From NCBI GenBank assembly GCA_029448655.1, contig JACCLO010000014.1, forward strand, positions 992,001-1,056,000: a DNA stretch of 64,000 nucleotides. The letters are read 5' to 3'. Source of the DNA: Wolfiporia cocos (taxonomy: Eukaryota > Basidiomycota > Agaricomycetes > Polyporales > Phaeolaceae). Positions 36,675 to 49,445 of this stretch are shown piece after piece (within the stretch, counting starts at the first letter, position 1; every line of letters begins with the position of its first letter). The position numbers and the translations under genes were made by a program. The notes under the pieces were generated by a model. The model worked only from the letters and a program-made list of their open reading frames with translations. It did no database searches and was not told where the DNA came from.

Positions 36675-37185
36675 TCATTGCTCCTGTCTGTCTCGATACT
36701 GTTTCGCCCACTACACAACGTCAGCACGGCAGACGTTTCGGCAAGAACACGGCGCACCTTCATTGACGGTATGGGGCGGACGGGTTCGTTGTGTCGCCAC
36801 TGCGTATGAGCAAGTAGGTAAGCATGCAAAGCCTGGAGGCAGCACCGATGGGCGAACGGCAGACGCACCTCGCGCTCTGCGCTGATGTTCCACACGCCGT
36901 AGGTGATGGCAAGGATGCCGGCGAACGCGACTGCCGTATTGGCCTTCCAGTTCGAGGGGCGCGACCACCAGCCGCCTGAGCGTAGGAGGAGCCGTCACCA
37001 TAGCCGTAGTGTGGAAAAGATGTTGCAGAGACGACGGTCAGTACAGATTCGCCACCGTTACTCTCAAACGGACGGCGCACCGGCGGGCGACCAGACCTCC
37101 TTGGGGTACGGGTAGCGTTGACCTCCTCCCTGTGCACAGGTTGTAGCTATTCGCGGCAGAGTAGTGGTGTATGGGGGCTCACCAT
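36675..37185 (-). CDS. 78-aa single-pass protein, probably mitochondrial
   Basis: Five coding exons join in phase: 37183-37185 (ATG only), 37081-37129, 36869-36975, 36758-36799 and 36675-36710. The product starts MGGGQRYPYPKEVWSPAG, then GWWSRPSNWKANTAVAFAG leading into one membrane helix (NTAVAFAGILAITYGVW), then NISAEREWRHNEPVRPIPSM and a basic end KWAKQYRDRQEQ. The YPxPKxVWSPAGGWW...P.NWK.NTA layout and the IPSM(K/M)W.KQ tail resemble short conserved fungal proteins that look like accessory inner-membrane subunits of the respiratory chain. I cannot name the family with certainty. It is divergent from PEX3, 214 bp away. Confidence 0.75.
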
Positions 37186-37399
37186 GATGCAACGACGAGA
37201 CGTTAACTTGAGCTTGAGGCCGGCTGCAAGAGGCAGGCACCTGAAATGCCCGATCGCGCGCACGTGGCTATCCCCAGTGGCGCACGCCGCAGACGCGACC
37301 GGCAGCGACGCGCTCTCTGGTCGCGACCGCAACGCGACCTGACCGAACTATAGACGACCTCAACCGCAAGGCACCTGTATAAGCAGCCACATCTATGTA
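37186..37399. promoter_or_regulatory. Divergent promoter, 78-aa protein / PEX3
   Basis: 214 bp between the two start codons, so both leaders and promoters overlap here. Confidence 0.5.
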
Positions 37400-39319
37400 A
37401 TGGACCGACAGGGACAATCACGCAGCAGCAAGCTCAAGAGGGCCGCAGGCTTCCTCGGCGGAGCGTACCTTGTGGGGCAGTACGTCCTCGAGCGGCTCGG
37501 GGACATGCGTGAGCGGGTCATGCAGGAAAGGCTGGCCCGGGAGAAGTGAGTGCAATGTCCGTTTGCCCGCCCTGCTCGCTGCTATCCCTCACCCGTCCGC
37601 GCAGCCTCCGTCGGCGGTTCGCGCAGAACCAGCAGGACGTGTCGTACACTATCATGGCGCTCCTCCCGACGCTGGGGAAGAGCATACTCGAGGGCATGGA
37701 CGTCGAACGCATCACGCAAGAGCTGCAGTCCCTGCCCAAGGCAGCAAAGGCGCAGCCCGCCGCTCCTGCGGCACCCTCGCGCCCGGGGTCCGATTTGGGC
37801 GCGGCGGCGCAGGACGCGCGCTCTGAGGACGGCTCTGTGTCCGTGATCTCTATGCAAGAGAACGGTGATGGAGACGCATCGCATCTATCGGATTCATCCT
37901 CTAGCTGGGTGGACCAGGTGTCATCCATGCACGCCTCTGAGCTCTCTCAGAACATCTCGGAGGGCGTCTCGGAGGGCGTCTCTGAGTCCGGGTTCCGTCA
38001 TGTCTCCCCCAACGCGCAGATCGACTCGAGCATGTCGGATTCATATATTTCGTCGAGCTCCTCTTCTAGCGTTGTAGAGCCCGTGAGTTGCCAACGATCC
38101 TGATATTCATTCTGTTAACTCTTATAGTCACCTATTCCGCCGAGTTTGTCGAGTTCAACGACCTCGCTCACCAGGAGCAAGGCCGAACTTTGGAAGGAGG
38201 TTAAATTGTTGAGTGAGGTTGCCGCAGCTCGCATCTTGTCGTTATGCTCAGATTCTGTCTGCGACAGCATTCACGCGAACACTGACCGTCATATACTCGA
38301 TGACCCTGCTTTCTCTTTTTACACACATACAGCTGAACCTACTGGGGCGCTCGAAGTACCTCCATTCTATCTTGCAGGCGGAGCAGGATGAGCGGCTGCG
38401 CGAGAACGCGCCAGAGGACATCGAGTCTCTCCTCTGGCCGGCAGAGCTGCCGTATCACAGTGCCCAGAGCGACATCCGCGCGCTTGCGGACATCTCTGAG
38501 GAGACAGAGCGCAAATACCTCACGCTGACATGGTGGATGCTACATGTAGGCTGGAAGGACGTCGGCGAACGAGTACGGAAGGGCGTCGAGGACGTGTTCG
38601 AAGGGTCAGCCCAGTCCCCCTCACAGAAGCATAGGCTTATAGAACAGTACATCACCTCAGAGTGCCACTCAAAGCGAGGCTTACGGTGCAGGACTTGCAT
38701 CGCCTCATCTGCGATGTCCGGCGGCGCGTCGAGCACGAAGTGACCTTCGAGAAGATCGACCGCCAGATCAAGTGCGTCCTCGCTTCACCCGCTTCACCCG
38801 CCACTTACCACCTTCCTCTCTCGTTACCAGCTTCATCTCCGCGCTCCTCCCGCCCACGCCGGAGATGCTGCAGCACGTGCTCGTGCAGGGTGGGATCCCC
38901 GCGCGCGCCGCCAGCGCGCCAGACGCGCGATTCGCCGTGCTCCTCGCAGAGACGCGCACGCACATCCTCTCCGGCTCTTTCGAACGCGTGCTTGAGGTAT
39001 GTCTTGATCACGCGACGGACGTCCTCGTCTCCGGGCTGCATCGGCACGTGTTTGCCAGTGCTGCTGCGCCCGGGACCGACGGGATCGAGGAGAGCAGAGA
39101 GCGGTTGGCGGCGATGCTTCCCGGGCTAGCGAGGTGGTGCCATTTGGCGCTAGAGGGACTTCCAAACGAGCTGGTAGATGTGAGTGACCGCGTATCTGGT
39201 GCTCTGCGAGACTTTGCCGTTGCATTACTGATGCAGTGTGTCAGGGTTTGGCGAATCTCAGGGAGGTGTCGGCATTGTCAGCTATTGTCTACTCAAGTTA
39301 CGAAGATCATTTCCGGTAA
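37400..39319 (+). CDS. PEX3: Peroxin-3, peroxisomal membrane biogenesis factor
   Basis: Membrane receptor for PEX19 that brings membrane proteins to peroxisomes. Starts at 37400 with MDRQGQSRSSKLKRAAGFLG, a basic segment then a short membrane helix (GFLGGAYLVGQYVLERL), the standard PEX3 N-terminal anchor. Exon 2 has LRRRFAQNQQDVSYTIMALLPTLGKSILE, a PEX3 hallmark in the cytosolic domain. A Ser-rich disordered loop follows, then FTRTLTVIYSMTLLSLFTH, QLNLLGRSKYLHSIL and LTLTWWMLHVGWKDVGERV. The last exons give FISALLPPTPEMLQHVL, HATDVLVSGLHRHVF, GLARWCHLALEGLPNELVD, and after a final intron GLANLREVSALSAIVYSSY, ending at 39317-39319. Length and order match fungal PEX3. About nine short exons. 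Confidence 0.93.
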
Positions 39320-39484
39320 TACAACAACGTATCTGTGTTCTCTCCGAGCACCTCGCTTCCGATGATAATGAAAATGACAGGTAAGCTCGATGTGACTGTG
39401 AGTGATCATGCGGGTTGACCCGTAATGCAACGGGAGTTTGTAGTATACAGTATTCGATTGACTTGTCTACTTTCCTTTGACATT

Positions 39485-40851
39485 CTACAGCCCCAGGAGG
39501 TTCTCCAGGTCGATAGGGGAGCCATTGCTGTTCAACGCAGCCTGTATGAAAGCGACGTCACGCAGCGCGCCGCGCGGCGTGCCCAGCCCGTTGTCAGACC
39601 CACCAATGGCGTCCACAAAGAAGCGGATCTCGTTCGGCACTCCATCTGTCGTTTTGTCGATGATTTCCTCCGTCTCGCCGATGTCGTTTCCGTCCTTGTC
39701 CCGCTTCGCGATCTGAATCGTCGTGCGCAGCCCGCCAACCGGCCGTGCGCCGTCGACGACTTTAACCTGGTTGATCGACAGCCAGCCGTTTGTGCCGGTG
39801 ATGGTAATCCCATTAAATGCGCGCTCAGAGCGCGAGGGCGTGGGTGCGCCCCAGGTGAGCTCGATCAGCCCGTGCGAGCCATCGGCGGATTTGACGACGG
39901 CGTTGATGGTGTCTTGCGGTGCAAGGAATTCCTTAGTTAGTGAGGCCACTCCTGAGACGGTCTTAATGGGGCTGGGAAGCAGCACGCGCAGAGCGGCGAG
40001 TGTGTGCTAGTGTTCGACTATAAGCTCGGGTTCAGAGCGTGATATGTGCCCAAATACTTACCACACCACCATCCAGCTGTTGTCCGGGTGCGAAGAGATC
40101 AGAGACTCATGGATATGCAACATATGCATCAGCTCACCAAGAATCCACCTTGGTACTACACAAAACGATCAGTGAGTATCCATTGCAGCAAAGACCCTCA
40201 TTGACACTCACGTCAGGGACGGTTCTCCATGGTGTGTTGTACCACTTGGAATCCCGATTTATATAGTTCACGACGCGTGCGTTGTAGAACACAACTTTGC
40301 CAATCTTTCCATCTCTGATGGCCTTCGCCGCGGCCTGGTATCCAGTCTCCGTCTCGAAATTCTCCGCCACACGCCAGATCAATCCTTTCGGCTGGTATTT
40401 CTCCTCATACTCCTTGATGAGCTCGAGACCAGTCGCAACGTCCTTCCCCACGGGCTTCTCGCTGAGGACATGCTTCCCGGCTGCGAGAGCCTTGAGTATA
40501 ATTCCCGGTTGAGTGGTAATCGGAAGCACTACGATAACCGCAGCAATGTCGGAGCGCGCGAGCAGCACGTCTAGATTTGCGGAGGAGTCACCATCGTGGT
40601 AAATGTCGGGCTTCGCGCTCAGCTTCAACGTCGACTCCGCAGCAGAGGCGAGTCCAGCGGCGCTCTTTTCTGACCTAGAGTATATGGCCTTGACGCTGAT
40701 CACGTTAGGGCCAACGTCGGCAATGGCAGGGAGGTGTGCTGATATGTTATTTCAATTCCGATCCGCGTATTTCACACAGCGGCTTGACCGGAGACGTACC
40801 CTCCCGAGCAAAGATACCGGAACCTAGGATTGCGACGCCGACAGGGGCCAT
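39485..40851 (-). CDS. Gfo/Idh/MocA-family NAD(P) oxidoreductase
   Basis: Five exons (40800-40851, 40212-40738, 40138-40155, 40062-40076, 39485-40006) join in phase to 377 residues. The N-terminal Rossmann start is MAPVGVAILGSGIFAREAH. The family lysine motif reads HVLSEKPVGKD, followed by VAENFETETGY and VFYNARVVNYINRDSKWYN. The middle exons give WRTVPD-YQGGFL-LDGGV-HTLAALRVLLP, the conserved catalytic-site region with the histidine. The C-terminal beta-sheet region holds GLIELTWGAPTPS and GTNGWLSINQVKVVDG. The nearest characterised relatives are dimeric dihydrodiol/D-xylose dehydrogenases, which oxidise a sugar or diol with NADP; the substrate here is not known. Two exons are only 18 and 15 nt. 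Confidence 0.9.
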
Positions 40852-42941
40852 GGTGTTAGAGGGGAAGAGTGGGTGGTCTCATCGTCCCCTGTGTCTGCGG
40901 GGAATTTATGCTCGACGGCAAGGCAGATGATCATGATACAATCGGCTTCCACGCATGTCCGTGCTCCCTCAGTGCTCTCTAGGTCTTCCGGGTAAATCTC
41001 GGGCTGCTGAAGGAGTGGGTCTGACATCAACGGTGGCCGTGTGGCAGCGGTTTATCGGAACGAGGAGGATTTGTCAGTCGAGGAGAAAATGGGCTGTTAT
41101 GGCGTATCGGGCGCTTATTGAGCTACGTCATCTGATCTTTTATCTACAAGAACGGGCGTACGCGGAGTGCCGTTCTCTGGTCAAAAAAGACATTTTCTGC
41201 TCGTCCGACATCAGGTTCTCAGGGAAAGACTGTGTATTCAGAAGGAGCCGATACACCCCTGATCTGCTATAGATTCAATCACAGATCTGGTCATCAGCTG
41301 TCGGGGTGGTCGGGTCGACATTCCGGGTCGACATACTACTCACTGCTCGCCGCACCCCATGGCTCGTGAGCATGCGCGGACCTCATGAATATGTCCCAAT
41401 CATTCAGTATGAACCCCAAATGAGTATTGTATTGTCGGTTGACCATGTTGCTGACAGTCAATCCAGCTATGTCAATGCCTATCAGTAGACACTGTAAACC
41501 GCCGGGGTGAAGACGTCTTCCCATGTAGGACAAACCACACTACACAAGCATCGCCGTCAAGAAAGCATGAACGTACCCGAGCAACTAGTCGACAGTCCTG
41601 GTCGGCATGGATAAAGGCGTAGCTCCAACCGCGGTTCCCATTGTTGGAGTCTTTGCAGCGTAATAGTTTGAATGCTAGATCTCAGGCACTTCCAAGACCC
41701 ATGTGTGACAAATCTCTGACTCGCGGTGGTACCTTCCGGGGCCCCACGGGCCAAACATGCATGGCAAGACGTCCGTATTTTCGAGGAAGATCTACTTTTG
41801 CAGCCGGAACCCACTATACCATAGCAACAGACGGTTGAGGTTCCGTGTTGGTACGCGGTGAGTGCTCGTAGAGTCTTCTGACTGCTTCCGCGCATCGTTG
41901 ATTTGCTGGAACGCTTGGATGCTGATGCGAGTCCCAGGCGCGCGAATGCAGTCGTACGCCGCCGTTGGTGCGGAGCGCCTCGCGCCCGTCAATGGCTGCA
42001 GTAACGGTACCCGACGCCTCCTGAGCAGTGCATTGCACAGTGGGAGCATTTGCGGGGGTGGCCGGGCTGCGAACCATCGGTCTGGGTCGGGTGACACATA
42101 TCAGGTGAGGTGCAGATGCATCGCTTATGAATTACCATATAGTTCCGGATTAGATCATTTGGCGGACCATTTTCTAGGAAAGTGAATACATGAAGCAGCA
42201 CACGCAAAACATGCCCTCGTTGATATAGATGTAACTCACGACAATCGGCTTATGTCGTAAGGATTGCATCGCATTATATACCGGACAGAAAGGGGATCAC
42301 AGCTAGCAGACATAGAATACATACGCAGCGGGAGCCACGCAGCAAAAGGCCTTGCATATGTAGCACGGTTACATAAACTCTTCCCGACTATTATGTTTGA
42401 GACGATATGTCTCGCGTAATGACGTCCTGATTTGCCAAGTCCAGACGTTTCGAATATACACCCACTCTGGCGACACTTCCGTAATTGCTAGTGCATTCTC
42501 GCATCTCGTTCCAATTAGCTCGTGCCCGTATGACTGACAGTTACTCGGGAAATAGCAGTTACCCAAGCACAGACCCTTGCCACAGCGCTGTCTATGGCAT
42601 GTCTCGTTCCCGGACTTGGCGCCCTATTTATGAATTTTCACCTGGCACTGTAGCTACACATTGGCATAGTACCGCAGCAGGGAGTACGCGCCCGTGTGTG
42701 CTGATTGAACACGGCTAGTTTGGACATGTAATGTACGAATACATTCCCTCGAAGTTAGAACAGAATTGCAACGTCGACTCATCTTCTCAGTCTCAAGCCC
42801 GAAACGTGAATATTGTCTGACGATGGTCATTGAACGGCGCTGATCACCACGCCTGGCGACCGGTGTCCCGGGTCACGTTCAAATAAGGGCGCGAACTGTG
42901 GTGGCAATTCTCCTCACGCCGAGCACGCCCGACTTCGAACC
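40852..42941. other. Long intergenic stretch, no supported gene
   Basis: About 2.1 kb. Open frames occur (41557-41895 minus, 41814-42077 minus, 40955-41272 plus), but none shows a domain, and adjacent frames do not splice into a convincing protein. The right edge contains the promoter of the ERT1-type gene. Confidence 0.4.
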
Positions 42942-44798
42942 ATGTCTAGCTACTCAAACGATCCGGCCCACGCCGATAATACGCCTCCTCCTGATTCCGC
43001 CTCGACCGACTCAGGACTCCAACATCATTTTGACCGCACGGCGAGCGGCGAACAGGAAATCGACGGACCCGGAAAGAAGAAAAAAGGACCAAAACGCCGT
43101 AAGGTCAACCATGCCTGCTTATATTGCCGTCGCAGCCATATGACTTGCGACGACGGTCGCCCATGTCAGCGTTGGTGAGTCCGCTCGCGTGCGGGGTGTG
43201 GCTGCAGGTCTTACCGGGTTCCCCAGCATCAAACGCGAGATAGGGCACCTCTGTCACGACGAACGGCGAACTTCGGCTAAGGAGAAAACGCCTGTAGCCA
43301 GCACCAGTACTGTGCCCAATCCGCCGGTTGACGTCGCGAGGGTATTACCGGGTATGTGGGCTTTTGCTAAGGCGGTGCCGCTTTGCTAACTCCTCACCAG
43401 CAGGACCTACACAGTACGGCACACCGACCATTGCACCTGCTATGAACACTGGTTGGCCTTCCATGGGCATGAGCATGGCTCAGAACGCATTCCTATATCA
43501 ACCTGATGCGTTGAACGAGTTCTCTGTTCTATCGTGCGTACCCACCCTTCGTGTCGGCGGCTCGCATTGACATCTCCTCAGTGACTTCCTCGAATCCCTC
43601 GACGACGGTTCTTTCTTCAGCCAACCATCTGGAGTTGCGCCATCGCTCATGTCGCCCACACCGTACACCGGAAATTCCGTCTCACTCGCCGTAGACAATC
43701 CCTACATCGCGAGTCCACAGCCAACAGGGACCGCGGACGCTGCACCCGCACCTACACCCACACCCGGGGCCGCTGCTCCCGAAAAGTCGGCGGAGGAACC
43801 GGCGCCGGTCGTGTTACCCGCGGCCACGAAAACCGAGAAGTTCTTCCTTACGGCAGCAGATCAAGCATCGGGCTCGCGCAACGAACGGTTAAACATGGTC
43901 ATAAGGAGTAAATACGAGGCCGGTCTCCTCAAGCCGTATAATTATGTTAAGGGCTATGCACGATTGTCGCGCTGGATGGACCGCAAGTATGTCGTATACT
44001 CACGTCGTGCGAAACCTGCACCTGCTGATGGTATCCTTGGTAGTGTTTCGCTCGAATCCAAGCAGAAGATCTTGCAACCGTTGTCGGTCCTTCGGCCAAA
44101 GTTCAGAGTGAGAATCCGGATTCGTGCAATCATTACTTCATAGTAACCTTCTCCGTCCAGGCGATTGCTCAATCAGAATCCTTAACAGATATAGTGAGTT
44201 TGTACTGACAATGTCATCACAGTGGTCTCAATCTCCTGTAGGATCTCGTATTCATTGAGGAAGCGTTCGAACGTCTTCTACTCGACTATGATCGTGTTTT
44301 CTCTGCCATGGCAATACCCGCATGTTTATGGCGTCGTACGGGTGAGATCTACAAGGCCAACCGTGAGTTCGCCGAGCTGGTTGGTGTCGACGGATTCATG
44401 CTGCGTGACGTACGTATGCTATAGTTGAGGTGAGCCTCATGGAACTAATCAACTGCCTAGGGCCGTATGTGCATATACGAGCTCATGGCAGAGGACTCCG
44501 CTGTCAATTATTGGGAGGTGTGTATTCCTTTGTTCAACCGCAAAACAAGTGGCGACATCCTCGATAGAAATATGGCAACGTCGCTTTCGACTCAAACCAG
44601 AAGGCCGTGTTGACATCCTGCGTTCTGCGCTACAAGCCTCTCCTACCCTCGTCTGGCTCGATGACCCCAGCGCGCGGCAAGTCCAAGCAAACACCCCCGA
44701 AAGAGGAAGGATTCATCAGCTGCTGTTTTTCCTTCACCATTCGAAGGGACCCATACGGTATCCCGACACTAATCGTGGGTAACTTCATCAAGTGCTAG
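42942..44798 (+). CDS. ERT1: Zn2Cys6 transcription activator of gluconeogenesis, ERT1/acuK type
   Basis: Nuclear regulator that activates gluconeogenic genes on non-sugar carbon. Starts MSSYSNDPAHADNTPPP. The basic stretch KKKKGPKRRKVN leads into the zinc cluster HACLYCRRSHMTCDDGRPC then QRCIKREIGHLCHDE (C-x2-C-x6-C-x5-C-x2-C-x8-C), the arrangement specific to ERT1/RDS2/acuK; the QRC codon is split by an intron. A Pro/Ala-rich linker follows, then KFFLTAADQASGSRNERL and a PAS-like domain including ALVGVDGF-type text (REFAELVGVDGFMLRDGRM). It ends in the diagnostic SFTIRRDPYGIPTLIVGNFI at 44798. Phosphoglucomutase and acetyl-CoA synthetase, plausible members of the same physiology, lie in the same window but not next to it. 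About eight exons. Confidence 0.92.
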
Positions 44799-45216
44799 CC
44801 CTTGGGGTATGGGAGTCGCGCATTATCGCGCACTGGTAACTATAGTCCGTCTCACTTGACTTGTACGTCATACTACCGGAGAAACCATGTACATTATGCG
44901 CTTCTTACGTCCGGGGTCGACGTTGTTGTCATCACTATCTGCACTAGCAATGTAGACTATAGAAGTCTACAGGACCGCCTGGATAATTCACATGCCTCTT
45001 GCTCTTGCTATGGATGTCGGCGCTTCTTGAGATCTTTGAGAGCGACCGCGCTTGACAAAATGCAGCCAAAAATACCCTCCATGTTTTGGCTTCGTAAGGC
45101 GCAGTTGCAAGGGCTGCGATCTATAGGCTATTCATTTGGCGCAGCTCTGAACTCTACTCGCACACTTCTGAGGCTTGGACTACGACCATCACGGCTGCGA
45201 TTTACAACCAAGGCGT
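44799..45216. other. Intergenic, promoter of the phospholipase C gene
   Basis: About 420 bp between co-directional genes. One frame is open but shows no domain; I see nothing further. Confidence 0.45.
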
Positions 45217-48200
45217 ATGTCAGTGCTTCCACGCACGGCGAACGAGCTCCAAGCTGTTCAACCGCCTGGGAACTTGCTGCAGAGAACAGAGTCCGCACAT
45301 TCATACACATCAAAAGAGCAAGAAAGTAGCCCAGGTAGTCGCACTGCATATAATGTCCTTTCTATGCGGGCTCATGCTTGCCGGGTGGACACATAGGGAT
45401 TGGCGGGTCCATCCGCCGGAAGCTACAAGAGGTCAAGGATGTATCCACGCAGCTGGCCCTCGGCCATTCATTCAAACGGCGACCACGCTCGACCTCGCGG
45501 GCACCCATCGAGGACAGTCACCCCTTAAACGGAAATGAGAGCAATCCTGTGGGTTTCTCGATTGCGAATGGAAAGCGAGACCACCACCACAAGACGGACA
45601 TCCTCCCGGCGCGTCCAGTCGTGCACCACAGTATTAGTGTTCCTGCCAACCTCCTTGCATCAGCTCACTCTCCTCCGCTTGCTACTTCGAGGAGTTTCTC
45701 GCCGGAGTTGTCGCGTGAGCAGCGCCACATCTTCGCTAAACCGGAGCAACTGGCGTCCACTGGGCCAGAAGATGCCCAACACGACAATGGAGTTGCGCAG
45801 GATTCGTCTATGGTCGACGTCACGGTACCGCAGCTCCTGCAGCAGGGCGTACCGATGTTGAAGGTATCTGCGAAGAAGCAGAAGCGATACGTCTTCAAAT
45901 TGGATCCCGACCAGGGGCAGATCGTCTGGGAATCGAAGAAGCTCAGAATCAGTGCGTGTGACATCATCACCATGAGGATAAGCATGCTGATAATACGCCT
46001 GTAGTCCCAATCGAGAATATCAAGGAGTTGCGCGAGGGAGCAGATGCGCGGTATTACCGGGAGCAATTCCAACTCGCGGCGCACTTCGAGGATCGCTGGC
46101 TGACGATCGTGTACGTTCTTGACGGAGGGTACAAGACCCTTCATCTTATTGCGGGAACGCATGATGTCTTTCAGATGTGGGATATCACGCTACGACGGTT
46201 GTATGCAATTAGACAGAAACTCATGAGCGGATTGGGGGATACTGACGTCCGGCAGGCCGTTTGGGAGAAGCAATTTTGGCGAAGTGCCGCGCCGGATACG
46301 GGCGCAGACCAGAAGCTTGACTTTGACGAGGTGGAACGTCTATGTAGGAGAATGAATATCAATCCGTCGCGGGAGGATTTATGGGCGCGTTTTACGGTGA
46401 GTTACAATATTGGCCATTTCCACATCTGACTGAAAGACTACTATGATCACCTCAGGAAGCTGATTCTATGAACCGCGGGTACCTTGATTTTGCGGATTTT
46501 CAGCGCTTTGTGAAGGCATTGAAGGCGCGCCCGGAGATTGAGAGCTTATATAAGAGACTGTCGGCAGGTTACGGCGGCCTTCTCACATACGATGCGTTTG
46601 AGAGATTTATGAGGACATCACAAATGGTAAACCTTTTGCACGGCTGATGATTCCGATACTGATTTTTTTAGTCTTTACTTAGTCAGGGAGAGTTACAACG
46701 CGTTTTCCTCCGGTACGCAAGCAAGGATGTCGAACTATCAAACTCTGCAGCTTCATCCCCAGCACAGAACTCGCTCGAGATTGCCGTGAAATCCGCTGCC
46801 ATCGTGGAGGAACCTGTGCGCTCTAGCCCTACCTGGGACTTTGATATGCATCCATCTTCCTCGCACTCTTCTGCTACACTCGTGGCATCGTCTTCATCCC
46901 AATCTTCCTCGACATTCTCGCTGAAGTCAGACGTCATGTCTATTAAAGGGTTCACAACCTTCTTGCTTTCCGCGGATAACTCGGCATTTGCAGACCAACA
47001 TGGGAAAATATACCACGATATGTCTAGGCCGCTCCCTGAATATTTTGTCTCATCGTCACACAACACCTATCTTGTCGGCCACCAGCTTGTTGGTGAAAGC
47101 ACAATTGAGGGTTACATTCGTGCCCTATTGCATAGTTGCCGCAGTGTCGAATGTAAGTTCTCGGCGTTAGTCCAAGCTGAATGCACGCTCAATTCGTGCC
47201 CTCGATAGTGGACATCTATGACGGCGATGTCGAACCGGTCGTATACCACGGACGCACATTGACAACAAAGGTATTGTTGCGTGATGCATGTGCTGCAATT
47301 AACAAGTATGCATTTGTCGCATCTCCATATCCTATCATCATCTCTGCGGAGATCCATTGCTCCGTGCCACAGCAAGAGTTAATCGCCAGCATCATGCACG
47401 AGGAATTTGGCGAAGCCCTCTTGAGCGCGCCTATTGATGGGCGGCCGAAGATTGATGTATTGCCTAGCCCGGAGGATCTGAAGGGGAGAATTTTGCTGAA
47501 GGTAAATTGTTCAACAATTGCCCCTATAATGATGAACTACTGACAGATGCATCCAGGCGAAGAACCTGTACGTGTCGGACAAGGATGATCTACGGGAGAA
47601 GGAAATCAGCGTAGATACGGAGTCGTCCTCTACTGAGACCTCTGCATCAGACATGGATCTTGCGGACGAAGCTAAGCAGGAATGGCGCAAGGCTCGTGAA
47701 GCTGAGGCGGAATTGATCAAAGGTATGCCGGGGTGTCAAGTATATGTTACGTGGAAGCTCACTCGCTATCAGACTTGAAGTATGAGTTCAAGAAAGCACG
47801 GAACACATTTGGCCGCGTCCATCCTCATCGTACCGAGCTTACCCCCAACATGTCGCCGTCGCCTCGTTCAGACGCACGCGACCTTCCTCCTGCCAGTCAG
47901 GCCCCTCAAAAAGTTAAAATGTCCTTCGCACTCGTCGCGTTACTCGTCTACACTGTTGGGGTAAAGTGCCGCGGACTCAACAAGAAGGAGGTCTACGCGC
48001 CGGAACACATGTTTTCGCTATCAGAGAGCACCGCAAACCGGATCCTCAAGCATAGCATGATGGACTTGATCAAGCATAACAAGACGCACCTAGTGAGAAT
48101 CTATCCAAAGGGGACGCGTATCGGCTCGACAAACTTCGAGCCGCATCGGTATTGGTCAGCGGGCGCGCAGTTGGTGGCGATCAACTGGCAAACGTTGGGT

Positions 48201-49013
48201 AAGTCCAACTTCCGCTTTGACGCTAGTGGTTATCAATGCATCGTTGCTGTCGTTGTCGTTGTAGATCTGGGGTATATGATCAACCATGCCATGTTCCAAC
48301 GAAACGGCCGTGCGGGCTACGTGCTCAAACCCTTAGCACTCCGGACGGCGGACAAGCAATTGATGAGCCATCGTAGTCGTCATTGTTTTGAAGTCACCGT
48401 GAGTCAGCTTGTTCCAATCATTGCACGCTCACTCACTATCGGCCTAGGTAATTTCTGCTCAACAGCTACCACGACCGAAGAATCTCCTGGGTCGTGAGGC
48501 ATTGGACAGGTCTATCCTAGACCCCTACGTGGAGGTGTCTCTGCATGTGCCGGATTGGACGCAAGCCCACAATCATATACATTCTTCGGAGCTATCGCAA
48601 GGTCGTGCGCGCACGTCTCAGCGCTCCCCGGCTTCCGCGGAAACAGGAACGCCCCCTGCCACGACATCGGCGCGGACGGTAACGGTCCGCACGGCCGTAG
48701 TGAGGAACAATGGTTTCAACCCTGTCTGGGATCAACAGCTGAGCATACCATTCGACCTTGTCGGCGATATGCGCGATCTGGTCTTCGTGCGGTTCGCAGT
48801 CAAGCAGGAAGGCGCGATAGACGAAGAGCCACTTGCTATCTATTGTGCAAGTATGGGTAGTTTGAATATGGGCATGTTTCCAAGATATACATGTGATCCC
48901 GGGGCTGAGCTGATATTCTTACAGGTTATCGTCACCTCCCATTGCACGATGCACAGTTATCCCAGTATCTGTTCTCGACCCTCTTCGTGAAGCTCGGCAT
49001 CCACGACCTCTAG
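45217..49013 (+). CDS. PLC1: Phosphoinositide-specific phospholipase C
   Basis: Cleaves phosphatidylinositol 4,5-bisphosphate to diacylglycerol and inositol trisphosphate at the membrane in a calcium-dependent way. The ATG at 45217 (MSVLPRTANELQAV) splices to GGSIRRKLQEVKDVSTQL. Next are a PH-like domain (KKQKRYVFKLDPDQGQIVWE ... VFQMWDITLRRLY), EF-hand-like repeats (KLDFDEVERLCRRM, GYLDFADFQRFVKAL), then the X domain with SSSHNTYLVGHQLVGES and, after an intron, ELDIYDGDVEPVVYHG, which carry the two catalytic histidines. A low-complexity linker and the Y domain (FSLSESTANRILKHSMMDL, RIYPKGTRIGSTNFEPHRYW, GYVLKPLALR) lead to a C2 domain (SILDPYVEVSLHVPDW, NNGFNPVWDQQL). The end is KLGIHDL at 49011-49013. 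Domain order is that of fungal PLC1 enzymes; around ten exons. Confidence 0.92.
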
Positions 49014-49445
49014 CCGTTTGAATCTGGTTCACAATTCATCCACGCAACCATTGATGGCGTGGAGATCATCGCTGTATCTATATCATCTTGTTCATCGCAC
49101 TATCACATTGCAGCGGAGCGTTGTTGCTCATTTCGCAAATAAACCGTACACGTTTCATAGTCGCACTCACTCCATGCATGTTTATGTACAATAACGAATA
49201 CCCATCCGCTCTCCGGTCTCAGTTGGCATTGACTCATAGTAACATAGATACAGAGAAATTGTATGCATATACACCCTTTCAGATTCCGGGCACAACCATA
49301 ATCACGTCAAGGCAGGAGCACGATGTCGAACCGTCATAAGAAGGCAAGAAGAGAAAAGGTTCGTAAAAGCATTATTGTGCTGGATGATATACACCAAGTT
49401 GTAACAATCACACAGTGTAAGTCGACTAGAAACTTACTCGGTTGA
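49014..49445. other. Intergenic, convergent gene ends
   Basis: About 430 bp between the 3' ends of phospholipase C and the minus-strand coiled-coil gene. No gene or repeat seen. Confidence 0.5.

Noticed and set aside
40955..42207. Several 60-120 codon frames on both strands between the oxidoreductase and ERT1
   Set aside because: No domain, no consistent splicing between neighbours, and no codon bias like that of nearby genes.
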